Source: Virgibacillus sp. 7505
Lineage (GTDB): Bacteria; Bacillota; Bacilli; Bacillales; Amphibacillaceae
NCBI RefSeq assembly: GCF_002272135.1
Contig: NZ_NPBF01000004.1
Coordinates: 1 to 64,000 of the forward strand
Direction: 5' to 3'
Length of the DNA: 64,000 nucleotides
Part shown: piece by piece, positions 1 to 8,050 of the stretch
Layout of the letters: the number at the start of each line of letters is the position of its first letter
Position numbering within the stretch: position 1 is the stretch's first letter
The notes under the pieces: generated by a model
What the model saw: only the letters and a program-made list of their open reading frames with translations
The model's database searches: none
Told to the model about the DNA's origin: nothing
Program-made: the position numbers and the translations under genes

Positions 1-281
1 CAACCGTTGGCATACAGAACATCTAAATCATAATCACTTATAATTTTATATAACTTAGATACTTTCGATATATAATCTATTCCCATCTTGTACCTTAAAC
101 TGTTCAACTGTAGATTAATTATCTTAACTTTCTTATTTATCTCTTTTATATATTCCGTATCACCAGGACAAAGTAAATAAAGATTAAGATCTTCTTCTTT
201 TGATAGACTGTTTATCAAAAGTATCATACTTTGTTCTGCTCCACCTTTTTTAGGTGAATGAGTCATAAAAAGTACATTCAT
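1..281 (-). CDS. Glycosyltransferase, GT-B fold (GT4-like), N-terminal part only; cut by the window edge
   Basis: About 93 codons are visible, beginning at the ATG whose complement is at 279-281 and running off the left edge without a stop. The protein begins MNVLFMTHSPKKGGAEQS. The GGAE motif after the first beta strand is the usual N-terminal signature of GT4 glycosyltransferases of the capsule and exopolysaccharide type. A GGTGAT ribosome site lies just upstream, and the gene starts 14 bases after the stop of the preceding glycosyltransferase, so it is very likely the next cistron of the same minus-strand operon. The sugar donor and acceptor cannot be told from this fragment. Like the next two genes it is strongly AT-rich. 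Confidence 0.8.
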   Translation of the reverse strand, partial: MNVLFMTHSPKKGGAEQSMILLINSLSKEEDLNLYLLCPGDTEYIKEINKKVKIINLQLNSLRYKMGIDYISKVSKLYKIISDYDLDVLYANG

Positions 282-295
282 TACGTAATCACCAA

Positions 296-1444
296 TTATC
301 TTATATATTTTAAAAGTAATTCTTCTTGATTGTAGTTCTCTTTAATAAATTCTTGAGACCTATCAACATAATTCTGAGATAATTCTTTTGAGCCTAATAA
401 TTCATTAATAGCATCTGCATACGCCTTTTCTTCATCTCTTACAATTAAGTGTGTATCATTTATTAAGCCCGTACCCTCATTACCAATTGTAGTAGAAACT
501 ACAGGTAAGCCATTCATTATAGCTTCAATTGTTTTAAGTTTAACTCCAGCACCGTTTAGCATTGGATTCACAAAAACTCTACCTTGTTCATAAATATCAT
601 CTAGAGACTCAGGTGAATCATGAATAGTTATACAATTGTCATGCTTCGCCAACTTAATTAACCAATCTATACTATTATTGCGAGAGTTACCTGCTACAAT
701 AAACTCGTATTCAGAATTGCTTCTTTTTACAAGAGGATGTACCTTTTCTATATACCATTCAATTGCTTCCTTGTTATTTGTCATAAATAGCGATCCAATA
801 AATACCACTTTTTTTGTATCTAATTTGCGAAGGTGAAATTTATCACCAGTAGGAGGCGGTAAAAAATATGTTTTTTTATCTTTGTATTTTAAGTCGAATT
901 GCATCTTTTCTTTATTAGAAATAAACAAATAATTTTCTATTTTTTTATTAACTGATTTAGATATAAGGCTAAATTTGACCATTTCAGATAGAAAATAAAT
1001 TTTCTTCAACCACTTTTTTTCGCTATTCTTAAGAGATTTAAGATAAACAAGCTCATCATTGTGTACTCTTAAATAAACTTTTGCTCTATCACTTTTCATA
1101 GCTTTCAGTACTGGATATGTATATTCTCCTTCTAAGAGAACAATGTCATAATCTTCTTCTATATTTATTTTAGATAAGGATCCCCTTGAGGTCATTTGGT
1201 AAGGGGCTATTGATAATAAATTTCTCACCTTAAAATCTCTTTGAATACAAGTTATTTTCTCAACATATTTTTGAACTACTTCTTTATCATTTACTGTGGG
1301 CGTTGCTTCAGGACTTGTAGTACAAATTAAATCGATTTTATATCCTAGACTACTTAATTTTTTTATCCTACCCCAGATGTCTACTCGACCACCATGGTTA
1401 GCAGGATAAGGAAAGTCACTTGAAACAATAAGAATTTTTGTCAT
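296..1444 (-). CDS. Glycosyltransferase family 4-type (GT-B)
   Basis: This 382-residue protein has a GT-B layout. The N-terminal half starts with the ILIVSSDFPYPANHGG loop, which is typical of polysaccharide glycosyltransferases. The C-terminal nucleotide-sugar half has GAGVKLKTIEAIMNGLPVV near residues 297-315, the conserved donor-binding segment with its Lys and Glu. It probably adds one sugar to a lipid-linked exopolysaccharide repeat at the cytoplasmic face. It sits between two other glycosyltransferases with gaps of 10 and 14 bases, so it is part of the same transcript. Its base composition is markedly AT-rich, as in its neighbours down to the sugar transferase. The exact sugar is not predictable. 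Confidence 0.85.
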   Translation of the reverse strand: MTKILIVSSDFPYPANHGGRVDIWGRIKKLSSLGYKIDLICTTSPEATPTVNDKEVVQKYVEKITCIQRDFKVRNLLSIAPYQMTSRGSLSKINIEEDYDIVLLEGEYTYPVLKAMKSDRAKVYLRVHNDELVYLKSLKNSEKKWLKKIYFLSEMVKFSLISKSVNKKIENYLFISNKEKMQFDLKYKDKKTYFLPPPTGDKFHLRKLDTKKVVFIGSLFMTNNKEAIEWYIEKVHPLVKRSNSEYEFIVAGNSRNNSIDWLIKLAKHDNCITIHDSPESLDDIYEQGRVFVNPMLNGAGVKLKTIEAIMNGLPVVSTTIGNEGTGLINDTHLIVRDEEKAYADAINELLGSKELSQNYVDRSQEFIKENYNQEELLLKYIR

Positions 1445-1454
1445 GTCCGACCCC

Positions 1455-2459
1455 TTACTTTCGTTTGTAAACTTTAATTGTTTCTATAGCTACGTGATTC
1501 CAATTTAACTTATTATCTAATTCTAAAAAGGCCTCATCGTTAAAATCGGTTTCCATAGCCAATAACATTTTAGAAAGTAAATCTTCATTTGAATTATTTT
1601 CGTAAAGAAGAGCCATATCTTCGTTAAAATATTCTTCAAAAAAACGTCCCTTTGGTGCTATTATTGGCCTTTGGAAACTAGTTGCTAGTATTGCTGTACC
1701 TGATGTTGTAATCTCTTCATACGGTAAAACAACAATATTTGATGCTTGTATTATACTTACTATTTCGCTATCCGGAATAAATCTTATGTCCATGACAATA
1801 TTCTCTGAGTTACTTTGTTTCAAATAATCATACTTAGCGTCGGGTTTGCCTGCGATGACTAAAGTCGCTTTCTTGCTCTCTATTTTCTTAAAGGTATTAA
1901 TTAATTTTTCAACACCCTTATATTCCTTTATTGCACCAATAAATAAAAACACGAAGGAATTTCTATTTATATCCTTTTGTTCTCTATAATCATAGTTCGT
2001 CTCCTCATAAGCTTCTTTGTAATGTCCGTGCGGCACAACTTTAATTTTATTTCCATTGATATTATATTCTTTGATAATTTCGTCCTTTATAAATTCACCA
2101 GCAGCAATTAGATTATTGCAGAAGAACATAACCATTTTTCTAGCAAACTTTTCAGCCTTTTTGTATTTAAGTTTATGAGGATATAAGTTATGTACAGTCC
2201 AAATTAACTTAATGCCTTTAAATTTTAAGAATATCAATGTAATAATCATAATAAATATTTTAAAAAGTTGTACTAAATATATATTTGATTGGTACATGCG
2301 ATGAATCCAATGAAAGTGTAGAATTTCTCCTTTTTTTAATTTAAAAAGGTAAATCCATCTAAAATGCTCTACACTATGCCCATTACGTTCCAATGAACTG
2401 CTCAATAATTCACTATACATATTTGTTGTACTAGTTTTTGGCCACATCCAAATTTTCAT
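1455..2459 (-). CDS. Glycosyltransferase family 4-type (GT-B)
   Basis: The 334-residue protein starts MKIWMWPKTSTTNMY. The N-terminal domain contains a hydrophobic, Lys-rich stretch near residues 65-90 that may lie on the membrane. The C-terminal half has FLFIGAIKEYKGVEKLI, then VIAGKPD, and a typical late donor-binding region (VVLPYEEITTSGTAI), all marks of GT4 enzymes. It resembles glycosyltransferases that extend an exopolysaccharide repeat on undecaprenyl pyrophosphate. It follows the initiating sugar transferase by 12 bases, so it may add the second sugar. It belongs to the AT-rich block at the left end. Substrate unknown. Confidence 0.82.
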   Translation of the reverse strand: MKIWMWPKTSTTNMYSELLSSSLERNGHSVEHFRWIYLFKLKKGEILHFHWIHRMYQSNIYLVQLFKIFIMIITLIFLKFKGIKLIWTVHNLYPHKLKYKKAEKFARKMVMFFCNNLIAAGEFIKDEIIKEYNINGNKIKVVPHGHYKEAYEETNYDYREQKDINRNSFVFLFIGAIKEYKGVEKLINTFKKIESKKATLVIAGKPDAKYDYLKQSNSENIVMDIRFIPDSEIVSIIQASNIVVLPYEEITTSGTAILATSFQRPIIAPKGRFFEEYFNEDMALLYENNSNEDLLSKMLLAMETDFNDEAFLELDNKLNWNHVAIETIKVYKRK

Positions 2460-2471
2460 TTTTTTACCTCT

Positions 2472-3146
2472 TTAGTAAGCATCTTTTGATCCAATTAAAA
2501 CTGTAAAAGTTTTAATTATAAGTTTTAAATCTAAAAGTATACTTTTTGTCTTTATATACCTCAAGTCTAGCTCTACCTGTTCATTAAATCCTAAATTACT
2601 TCTCCCATTTACTTGCCATAAACATGTTAATCCTGGTTTAACATTTAATCTCTGTCTTTCATATTTTGTATAAAATTTTACTTCACGTGGTAATGCTGGT
2701 CGAGGACCAACTAAAGACATTTCTCCTCTTAATACGTTAAATAACTGAGGTAATTCATCAATACTCGTTCTACGGATAAATCGTCCAACTTTAGTAACTC
2801 TCGGATCTTCTTTAATCTTAAATAAAGGCCCAGTTGCTTCATTTTTCTCTATTAATCCGTCCAGTAAATCCTCAGCATTAGAAACCATTGACCGAAACTT
2901 ATACATACTAAAGGTCCGACCATTTTTTCCGACTCTTTCTTGTTTAAAAATAACTGAACCTTTTCTATCTTCCATTTTAATTAGAAATATAATTAATATA
3001 AAAATAGGGACAAGTAAAGTAATACCTATTAATGACAAAGAAACATCAATGGACCTTTTAATTATGTGATATGATTTATTATTACTTTCTATTGAATTAT
3101 CAATATCTACACTATCAAATAATTGCTGATGTTTAGATTCTGCCAT
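2472..3146 (-). CDS. Undecaprenyl-phosphate sugar phosphotransferase (bacterial sugar transferase, EpsL/WcaJ type)
   Basis: This enzyme starts exopolysaccharide repeat synthesis by moving a sugar-1-phosphate from a UDP-sugar to undecaprenyl phosphate. The 224-residue protein is the short form with one membrane segment (about residues 33-55, after KRSIDVSLSLIG) and the cytoplasmic catalytic domain. Diagnostic motifs are FKQERVGKNG, MYKFRSM, DELPQLFNVLRGEMSLVGPRP and KPGLTCLWQVNGRS. It lacks the multi-membrane N-terminal domain of WbaP-type enzymes. It is the first of the AT-rich genes after the phosphatase gene and is followed by three glycosyltransferases, as expected for the initiating enzyme of the unit. 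The sugar is unknown. Confidence 0.92.
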   Translation of the reverse strand: MAESKHQQLFDSVDIDNSIESNNKSYHIIKRSIDVSLSLIGITLLVPIFILIIFLIKMEDRKGSVIFKQERVGKNGRTFSMYKFRSMVSNAEDLLDGLIEKNEATGPLFKIKEDPRVTKVGRFIRRTSIDELPQLFNVLRGEMSLVGPRPALPREVKFYTKYERQRLNVKPGLTCLWQVNGRSNLGFNEQVELDLRYIKTKSILLDLKLIIKTFTVLIGSKDAY

Positions 3147-3160
3147 ACATTAACCTCCTA

Positions 3161-3928
3161 TCAAAAAATACCCAAGAACTTCTTCCTTGTGATTTTTTCT
3201 GGAATGTCTCCGACAATAGTTTCTCCTTCTAGCACTTTATAGGCATTATCTTGAAATGCGTAAATAATATCAATTCCATATTTTTCTTTCATATCTTCTA
3301 ATGCTTCCTGCATAGCAAAGCCTCTACTGCGCACATTATGTGCATCAGAAGCTATAAAATGAGTAAGATTAGCTTGTATTATTTCATGGCTGAAATTCTG
3401 TATTTTCTTTCCAAACTTCCCAACTAGGCTTGCAGCTGTGACTTGAGTCAGCACTCCGCTTTTGACAAGTTCATAGAGTTTATCTGGTTTTGATAGCAAT
3501 TCACTGTTACGTTCTGGATGAACAATAATTGGTGTATAACCTTCCACCTGAAGATCATAAAGCAGTTTGTTCGTATACTTAGGAACAGTTGAAGTAGGTA
3601 ATTCAACAAGGATATAAGGAGTATCAAGATTCACGGGTAAAATTTCTTTGGCTGATAACCCCTCAGCAAGGTCACCGTAAATTCTGGTTTCTTGTCCTGG
3701 CAGGATATTAACTTCTATATTTTCTTCCTCTAAGATTCTGTTTAATTCATCAACACGCATAAGGATGTCTTCTCGATAATTATCAAATTGATTATTGCGG
3801 TGATGCGGGGTAGCGACAATGGTATGAATACCTTGTTCCGCTGCTGCTTTTGCCATCTCTATACTGTCTTCCAATGTTCTTGCTCCATCATCAACACCCG
3901 GAAGTATATGGCAATGAATATCTATCAT
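3161..3928 (-). CDS. ywqE: Tyrosine-protein phosphatase, PHP family (CpsB/YwqE)
   Basis: This manganese-type phosphatase removes phosphate from the C-terminal tyrosines of the partner kinase and so controls polymer synthesis. It opens with IDIHCHILPGVDDG, whose His-x-His and Asp bind metal, followed by VATPHH, LPGQE, VHPERN and IASDAHN, the full PHP metal set. I chose the ATG at 3928 rather than the upstream one at 3946. AAGGGTG lies 8 bases before it, whereas the upstream ATG abuts its only purine stretch, and the family starts at MIDIHCH. It lies 109 bases after the kinase stop, a gap that holds a structured element, and ahead of the sugar transferase. Confidence 0.93.
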   Translation of the reverse strand: MIDIHCHILPGVDDGARTLEDSIEMAKAAAEQGIHTIVATPHHRNNQFDNYREDILMRVDELNRILEEENIEVNILPGQETRIYGDLAEGLSAKEILPVNLDTPYILVELPTSTVPKYTNKLLYDLQVEGYTPIIVHPERNSELLSKPDKLYELVKSGVLTQVTAASLVGKFGKKIQNFSHEIIQANLTHFIASDAHNVRSRGFAMQEALEDMKEKYGIDIIYAFQDNAYKVLEGETIVGDIPEKITRKKFLGIF

Positions 3929-4037
3929 ACGATCTACACCCTTCATTTCCCCAAATTATTCAAAAAAGTAATGACATATTTCCTATATCCCGCGCGAAAA
4001 TATATCCTCGTTAATCGAGGACATATTTTTGCTTAGG
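3929..4037 (-). other. Structured intercistronic RNA between kinase and phosphatase; candidate attenuator or EAR-like element
   Basis: Read on the minus strand, the kinase stop is followed by a 13-pair hairpin (segment 4028-4016 with 4010-3998, one G-U pair, loop ATTAA). The second arm, GATATATTT at 4006-3998, can also pair with a second copy of AAATATGTC at 3981-3973. That alternative stem is followed five bases later by six T residues. The layout is antiterminator then terminator. Bacillus subtilis carries the EAR antitermination RNA at the same relative place in its eps operon, after the kinase gene; whether this is a homologue is unknown. The first hairpin looks much the stronger of the two. 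Confidence 0.4.
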
Positions 4038-4730
4038 TTAACTACCATAATAGTAGTAAGTATTCGACTTCTTTTGCGCTACATCATTCAGCACAATTCC
4101 AAGCAGCTTAGCATGTGCCGGTTCAAGCAGCTCTTTTGCTTTTTGAATCGCATCGTACTCCGTCTGTTCGCTCCGCACGACGATTAGAGCTCCGTCACAC
4201 GTATTAGCTAGGATCTGTGCATCTGTTACAGCCAGTACTGGCGGTGTATCAAAGATAACCATGTCATACGTTTCTTGTGCTTTTAGAATCAATTGTTTCA
4301 TAGCGTTAGAACCTAATAGCTCAGATGGGTTTGGAGGAATTGGTCCGCATGTCAGGATGTCCAAATTCGGAACATCTGTTTCCTTGGTTGCTTCCTCTAA
4401 AGGTTTCTCGCCCACTAGTACAGTGCTAAGGCCCGCACGGTTATCTAGCTTGAATGTGTAATGTACAGTTGGCTTACGTAAATCGGCATCAATTAACAAT
4501 ACCTTTTTACCCTGTTGCGCAAAGACAACAGCCAGGTTTGCAGTAGTAGATGATTTCCCTTCAGATGGACCCGACGATGTCACAAGAAGTGAACGCATCG
4601 TTGCATCCACTGATGCAAATTCAATATTCGTACGGATTGTACGATATTGTTCAGAAATAGGAGACTTGGGATTAAACTTTGTTATGAGAGAACGGACATT
4701 TGTCTTAAACTGTTTTTTTCTTTTGGCCAC
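4038..4730 (-). CDS. ywqD: Bacterial tyrosine kinase, CpsD/CapB family (YwqD/EpsB type)
   Basis: This cytoplasmic BY-kinase works with the membrane modulator encoded just upstream and controls polysaccharide assembly and export. The 230-residue protein has the Walker A motif GPSEGKSS near residue 53, Walker A-prime LLIDADLRKP, Walker B MVIFDTPP, and a tyrosine cluster YYYY three residues from the C-terminus for autophosphorylation. It begins inside the last codons of the modulator gene (26-base overlap), which points to translational coupling. The split of modulator and kinase into two proteins is the usual Gram-positive arrangement. The phosphatase that reverses its phosphorylation is the next gene. 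Confidence 0.95.
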   Translation of the reverse strand: MAKRKKQFKTNVRSLITKFNPKSPISEQYRTIRTNIEFASVDATMRSLLVTSSGPSEGKSSTTANLAVVFAQQGKKVLLIDADLRKPTVHYTFKLDNRAGLSTVLVGEKPLEEATKETDVPNLDILTCGPIPPNPSELLGSNAMKQLILKAQETYDMVIFDTPPVLAVTDAQILANTCDGALIVVRSEQTEYDAIQKAKELLEPAHAKLLGIVLNDVAQKKSNTYYYYGS

Positions 4731-5472
4731 TGTACTCTCTCCTAACTTGTCTCTTATTAGCAGACGCTGTATATTGCTTATTTGTTTTCATGTCTTCCTC
4801 GGTCATATGGCTAATGATACCGATAACTGGGATACCAATGCGTTTCTCGATATCAGCCTCTGTTTTAACAGTATTATCAAGATACTCTAATAGGAATGCC
4901 AGACCGATTCCCACCATTGCACCCAGTACAAGAGCAATAGCAGTATTCAATAGGATGTTTGGACTAGCCGGTGATGGATCTTCTACTGTTTCAGCTAAAG
5001 ATAAAGGCTTAACGTTTTCTAAATTCATTAATTCCGGAATTTCTTTTTGGAAAACATCAACTGTAGTGTTGGCAAGCTCTGCAGCTTTTGCCTGACTTGT
5101 ATCTGTTGCGGTTACGGTGATGATCTGTGTATCAGCTTCGGAGGCAACTTCCAGCTTCTCCGCCAATTCGCTGGAAGAGAGGGATAAGTTCATTTCCTTT
5201 GCGACTTCATCCAGGATGACTGGGCTTGTCATGACAATCTTATATGTATTGATTAAGCTGATATTGGATTGGATAGCATTATTCAGAGTGGAAACATCCA
5301 CGTTTTCTTCCTGATTGACTACGACAGATGCACTAGCTTGGTAGGTCGGGGTAATTAAAAAATAACTTACTAAAAAAGCGATAGCAGCGAAACTAACGAT
5401 CAAAGATAAAATCATCAGCGCTCGTTTTTTCAATACTGCAAAAATTTCCTTTAAAGAGATTGTCTCTTCCAT
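4705..5472 (-). CDS. ywqC: Polysaccharide chain-length modulator, Wzz family (YwqC/EpsA/CapA type)
   Basis: This membrane protein activates the tyrosine kinase and sets polysaccharide chain length. In its 255 residues the N-terminus carries TISLKEIFAVLKKR, the Wzz domain start. A first membrane segment lies around residues 17-38, an extracellular loop with coiled-coil tendency follows, and the Pro-rich EDPSPASPN motif precedes a second membrane segment near residues 172-195. The cytoplasmic tail ends in the region that contacts the kinase (TEADIEKRIGIPVIGII). It is the first gene of the minus-strand exopolysaccharide operon, with about 300 bases of non-coding DNA upstream, and overlaps the kinase gene by 26 bases. 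Confidence 0.94.
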   Translation of the reverse strand: MEETISLKEIFAVLKKRALMILSLIVSFAAIAFLVSYFLITPTYQASASVVVNQEENVDVSTLNNAIQSNISLINTYKIVMTSPVILDEVAKEMNLSLSSSELAEKLEVASEADTQIITVTATDTSQAKAAELANTTVDVFQKEIPELMNLENVKPLSLAETVEDPSPASPNILLNTAIALVLGAMVGIGLAFLLEYLDNTVKTEADIEKRIGIPVIGIISHMTEEDMKTNKQYTASANKRQVRREYSGQKKKTV

Positions 5473-5558
5473 TCATGTCCCTCCGATGAGTTGTACTAAA
5501 AAATAAGTCCAAAGACAAAGAAAAATGCTAACTTTTAGAAATTTATATGTACTTTTTT

Positions 5559-5586
5559 ATTATATAAGGTTTCCATAGCCTTGCAA
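5559..5586 (-). promoter_or_regulatory. Candidate sigma-A promoter of the exopolysaccharide operon
   Basis: The 312-base gap 5473-5784 holds no gene. On the minus strand a perfect TATAAT (5564-5559) is preceded by TTGCAA (5586-5581) with a 16-base spacer, about 85 bases before the first start codon. No other TATAAT in the gap has a better partner for this strand. The -35 hexamer is only a partial match. Confidence 0.4.
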
Positions 5587-5607
5587 TGACTGTTTTTGTC
5601 GAAAATA

Positions 5608-5621
5608 TGTAAGCGCTACAA
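5608..5621. promoter_or_regulatory. Possible cre (CcpA) site upstream of the exopolysaccharide operon
   Basis: TGTAAGCGCTACAA matches the catabolite responsive element consensus except at two of the conserved positions near its right end. It lies just upstream of the candidate -35 box of the operon. The left ten bases are ideal. Without expression data it stays a weak call. Confidence 0.25.
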
Positions 5622-5740
5622 TAGTCACTTGCATCTTGTCGAAACATCGATATAATATATAGTCCAATTTTCTTAGTCAGCAATTAAAAACATGAAAAGT
5701 ATACCACAAATTTCCCAGATACAACATAGAATTACCAAAT

Positions 5741-5780
5741 TATAATAAAAAAACCGAACCCACTTGCGCAGGTTCGGTTT
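5741..5780 (-). terminator. Rho-independent terminator of galU
   Basis: A perfect 10-pair stem (5751-5760 with 5771-5780) with a 10-base loop is followed on the minus strand by a run of T residues. It starts a few bases after the galU stop codon. Confidence 0.9.
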
Positions 5781-5784
5781 CTTC

Positions 5785-6669
5785 TTATTTGTTTTCTGTT
5801 ACAACACTGTTATTCAGATATTCCTGAAGCTGATCTTTTAAGTCAGGACGATCAAGTGCGAATTCGATTGTCGCTTTGATGAATCCAAATTTATCACCAA
5901 CGTCATAACGATCGCCAGTGAACTCACAGGCGTAAACAGCTTGCTTCTTGTTCAATTCCTTGATCGCATCTGTCAGCTGGATCTCTCCGCCAGCACCTGG
6001 AGGAAGAGTTTCCAAGATATCGAATATCTCCGGAGTCAATACATAACGACCCATGATAGCGTAGTTAGATGGAGCTTCTTCTTTTTTAGGCTTCTCAACC
6101 AAGTCACTGACTTGCATCAGGTTCGGCTCGCTTGTAGAACCTTGAGGTGCAACAACACCGTACTTGGATACTTCAGATTCAGGTACTTGCTGAACACCAA
6201 CAACAGAACCGCGATACTTCTCGAATGCCTCTGTTAATTGTTTCAATGCTGGTGTGCCTTCTGTTTTCACAATGTCATCACCTAGCAATACTGCGAATGG
6301 CTCGTTGCCGATGAATTTCTTAGCAGTAGAGATTGCGTGGCCAAGACCTTTTGCTTCTTTTTGACGGATATAGTGGATATCAGCCAGATTGGAGATGCCT
6401 TGGATTTCCTCAAGCATCTTCATTTTATCCTTCTTGATAAGCTGATCCTCTAATTCGTAGGATTTATCGAAGTGGTCTTCAATCGCACGCTTACCGCGGC
6501 CACTGACAATGATGATATCCTCGATACCTGATTTTACGGCTTCTTCAACAATGTACTGAATTGTCGGTTTGTCGACGATCGGCAGCATTTCCTTTGGCTG
6601 TGCTTTTGTTGCTGGCAGGAAGCGTGTACCTAATCCTGCAGCTGGGATGATGGCCTTTTTGATTTTCAT
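5785..6669 (-). CDS. galU: UTP--glucose-1-phosphate uridylyltransferase
   Basis: It makes UDP-glucose from UTP and glucose-1-phosphate in the cytoplasm. The 294-residue protein has the nucleotidyl-transferase signature [18 protein letters not shown] at the N-terminus, [17 protein letters not shown], and [18 protein letters not shown] in the middle, as in GtaB. An AGAGGTG ribosome site lies 8 bases before the ATG. UDP-glucose feeds the neighbouring exopolysaccharide operon, the epimerase GalE at 14.5 kb and the TagE-like WTA glucosyltransferases at 41-45 kb. It has its own promoter and terminator and so is transcribed apart from the exopolysaccharide genes. Confidence 0.96.
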   Translation of the reverse strand: MKIKKAIIPAAGLGTRFLPATKAQPKEMLPIVDKPTIQYIVEEAVKSGIEDIIIVSGRGKRAIEDHFDKSYELEDQLIKKDKMKMLEEIQGISNLADIHYIRQKEAKGLGHAISTAKKFIGNEPFAVLLGDDIVKTEGTPALKQLTEAFEKYRGSVVGVQQVPESEVSKYGVVAPQGSTSEPNLMQVSDLVEKPKKEEAPSNYAIMGRYVLTPEIFDILETLPPGAGGEIQLTDAIKELNKKQAVYACEFTGDRYDVGDKFGFIKATIEFALDRPDLKDQLQEYLNNSVVTENK

Positions 6670-6726
6670 ACGTTCTGCACCTCTTTATGTAATGTATGTA
6701 GATAGCGTGTAGAGTGTTTCGTACAA

Positions 6727-6755
6727 ATTATACTTCCCGATGCAATGAAGATAAA
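6727..6755 (-). promoter_or_regulatory. Sigma-A promoter of galU
   Basis: On the minus strand TTTATC (6755-6750) and a perfect TATAAT (6732-6727) are separated by 17 bases, about 60 bases before the galU start. The -10 is strong and the -35 weak. Confidence 0.5.
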
Positions 6756-6892
6756 ACATATTTCCATACGGTAAAGTGCAACTCATACTAAAGTCCCTAT
6801 ACTTTTACTGAATCTGTAAAAATAGTAACATACTTTTCAGAATTGGCTCAATAGATAACTTTCTACATTTCCCTACAATATACGAGTTTAAT

Positions 6893-6909
6893 ATTACAGT
6901 TACATTACA
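6893..6909 (-). promoter_or_regulatory. WalR (YycF) box upstream of the LysM-NlpC/P60 hydrolase
   Basis: On the minus strand the sequence is TGTAAT-N5-TGTAAT, an exact fit to the WalR consensus TGTWAH-N5-TGTWAH. It lies about 40 bases upstream of the candidate -10 of the downstream hydrolase gene, whose lytE-type relatives are known WalR targets. Its direction is opposite to transcription of that gene, and it lies about 160 bases from the galU promoter. Confidence 0.55.
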
Positions 6910-6944
6910 ACTGCGTAAATTCTGGTAATCTATGTGCCAAATTA

Positions 6945-6953
6945 TGCTATAGT
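6945..6953 (+). promoter_or_regulatory. Extended -10 promoter element of the LysM-NlpC/P60 gene
   Basis: TGCTATAGT is an extended -10 box (TG, one base, TATAGT). There is no recognisable -35 hexamer 17 bases upstream, which suits an activator-dependent promoter. With the WalR box this accounts for the 331-base gap between galU and this gene. Confidence 0.45.
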
Positions 6954-7000
6954 ATGATTAATTTCTATGGATTATGAAAATAAAGGAGAACGTTATTAGA

Positions 7001-8050
7001 ATGAAAAAGACGATTGTTACCCTTGCTGCTACTGCGGTAATTGCTAGTTCATATGCCACAACTGTTGACGCTGCATCTTACAAGGTTCAGAAGGGCGACT
7101 CGCTCTGGAAGATCGCTAGCCAAAATAACACTTCCGTTTCTAAGCTGATGGAAATCAATGGACTGAAAAGCTCCATTATCTTCCCTAACCAAGTATTGCA
7201 GACTTCTGGTTCATCCAGTTCATCTAAATCTACTACGAAAACATCTTCATCATCTTCTAGCAGTGCTTCTACTTATACTGTTAAATCTGGTGATACGTTG
7301 AGTGGTATTGCATCTAAGCATAAAATCTCTTTGAGCAACTTGAAAAAATGGAATAATATCTCCGGATACTTGATTTATCCTGGCGACAAGCTGAAGGTTT
7401 CTGCAGGAGGTTCTTCTTCATCGAATAACTCTTCCTCCAATTCTGGAAGCTCATCCAACAATAACAGCAGCTCTTCTTCTACTTATAAAGTGAAGTCTGG
7501 TGACTCACTATGGAAGATCGCTAACAACAACGGCGTATCTGTTGCGAACCTGAAAAGCTGGAACAACCTATCTTCTGATGTGATCCGTGTTGGTCAAACA
7601 TTGAAGATCAATGGCAAAGCGAGCAGCGGTTCATCTTCTTCTTCGAAGCCTGCGAATAACACACAAGTGGATTCCGCTAAGACTTCTAAGAGTGTGGACA
7701 AGCTGATCAGCGTTGCTAAATCCCAGCTTGGCAAACCATATGTATGGGGCGGCTCTTCAACTGCTGGCTTCGACTGCAGCGGATTCATCTATTATGCTTT
7801 CAAGAACGCTGGATATGATATCTCCCGTACATCTGCGGAAGGTTACTTCAACCGTTCTTACTATGTAAACTCACCGCAGCCTGGTGACTTGATCTTCTTC
7901 AAAGGTACGTATAAAGCTGGTATCTCCCATATGGGTATCTACCTTGGCGGCGGCCAGTTCATCCATGCGGATAACGACGGTGTACGTATCACAAGCACAA
8001 GCAACTCTTACTACGCGAAGCACTTCGATAGCTACAAGCGTTTCTATTGA
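7001..8050 (+). CDS. Secreted peptidoglycan endopeptidase with three LysM domains and an NlpC/P60 domain (LytE/CwlS type)
   Basis: A secreted wall hydrolase that cuts stem peptides. It has a signal peptide (MKKTIVTLAATAVIASSYA, then an AxA-like site near residue 24). Three LysM domains follow, starting YKVQKGDSLWKIA, YTVKSGDTLSGIA and YKVKSGDSLWKIA, joined by Ser-rich linkers. A C-terminal NlpC/P60 domain (about 232-349) carries the catalytic Cys in FDCSGF and the His in SHMGIYLG. I chose the ATG at 7001, not 6974: AAAGGAG lies 12 bases before it and the signal peptide starts there. Relatives are needed for cell elongation and are controlled by WalR; a WalR box is present upstream. Confidence 0.93.
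   Translation: MKKTIVTLAATAVIASSYATTVDAASYKVQKGDSLWKIASQNNTSVSKLMEINGLKSSIIFPNQVLQTSGSSSSSKSTTKTSSSSSSSASTYTVKSGDTLSGIASKHKISLSNLKKWNNISGYLIYPGDKLKVSAGGSSSSNNSSSNSGSSSNNNSSSSSTYKVKSGDSLWKIANNNGVSVANLKSWNNLSSDVIRVGQTLKINGKASSGSSSSSKPANNTQVDSAKTSKSVDKLISVAKSQLGKPYVWGGSSTAGFDCSGFIYYAFKNAGYDISRTSAEGYFNRSYYVNSPQPGDLIFFKGTYKAGISHMGIYLGGGQFIHADNDGVRITSTSNSYYAKHFDSYKRFY

Noticed and set aside
4666-4890. Plus-strand frames inside the exopolysaccharide control genes
   Set aside because: Shadows of the minus-strand kinase and modulator genes, which carry full family motifs.
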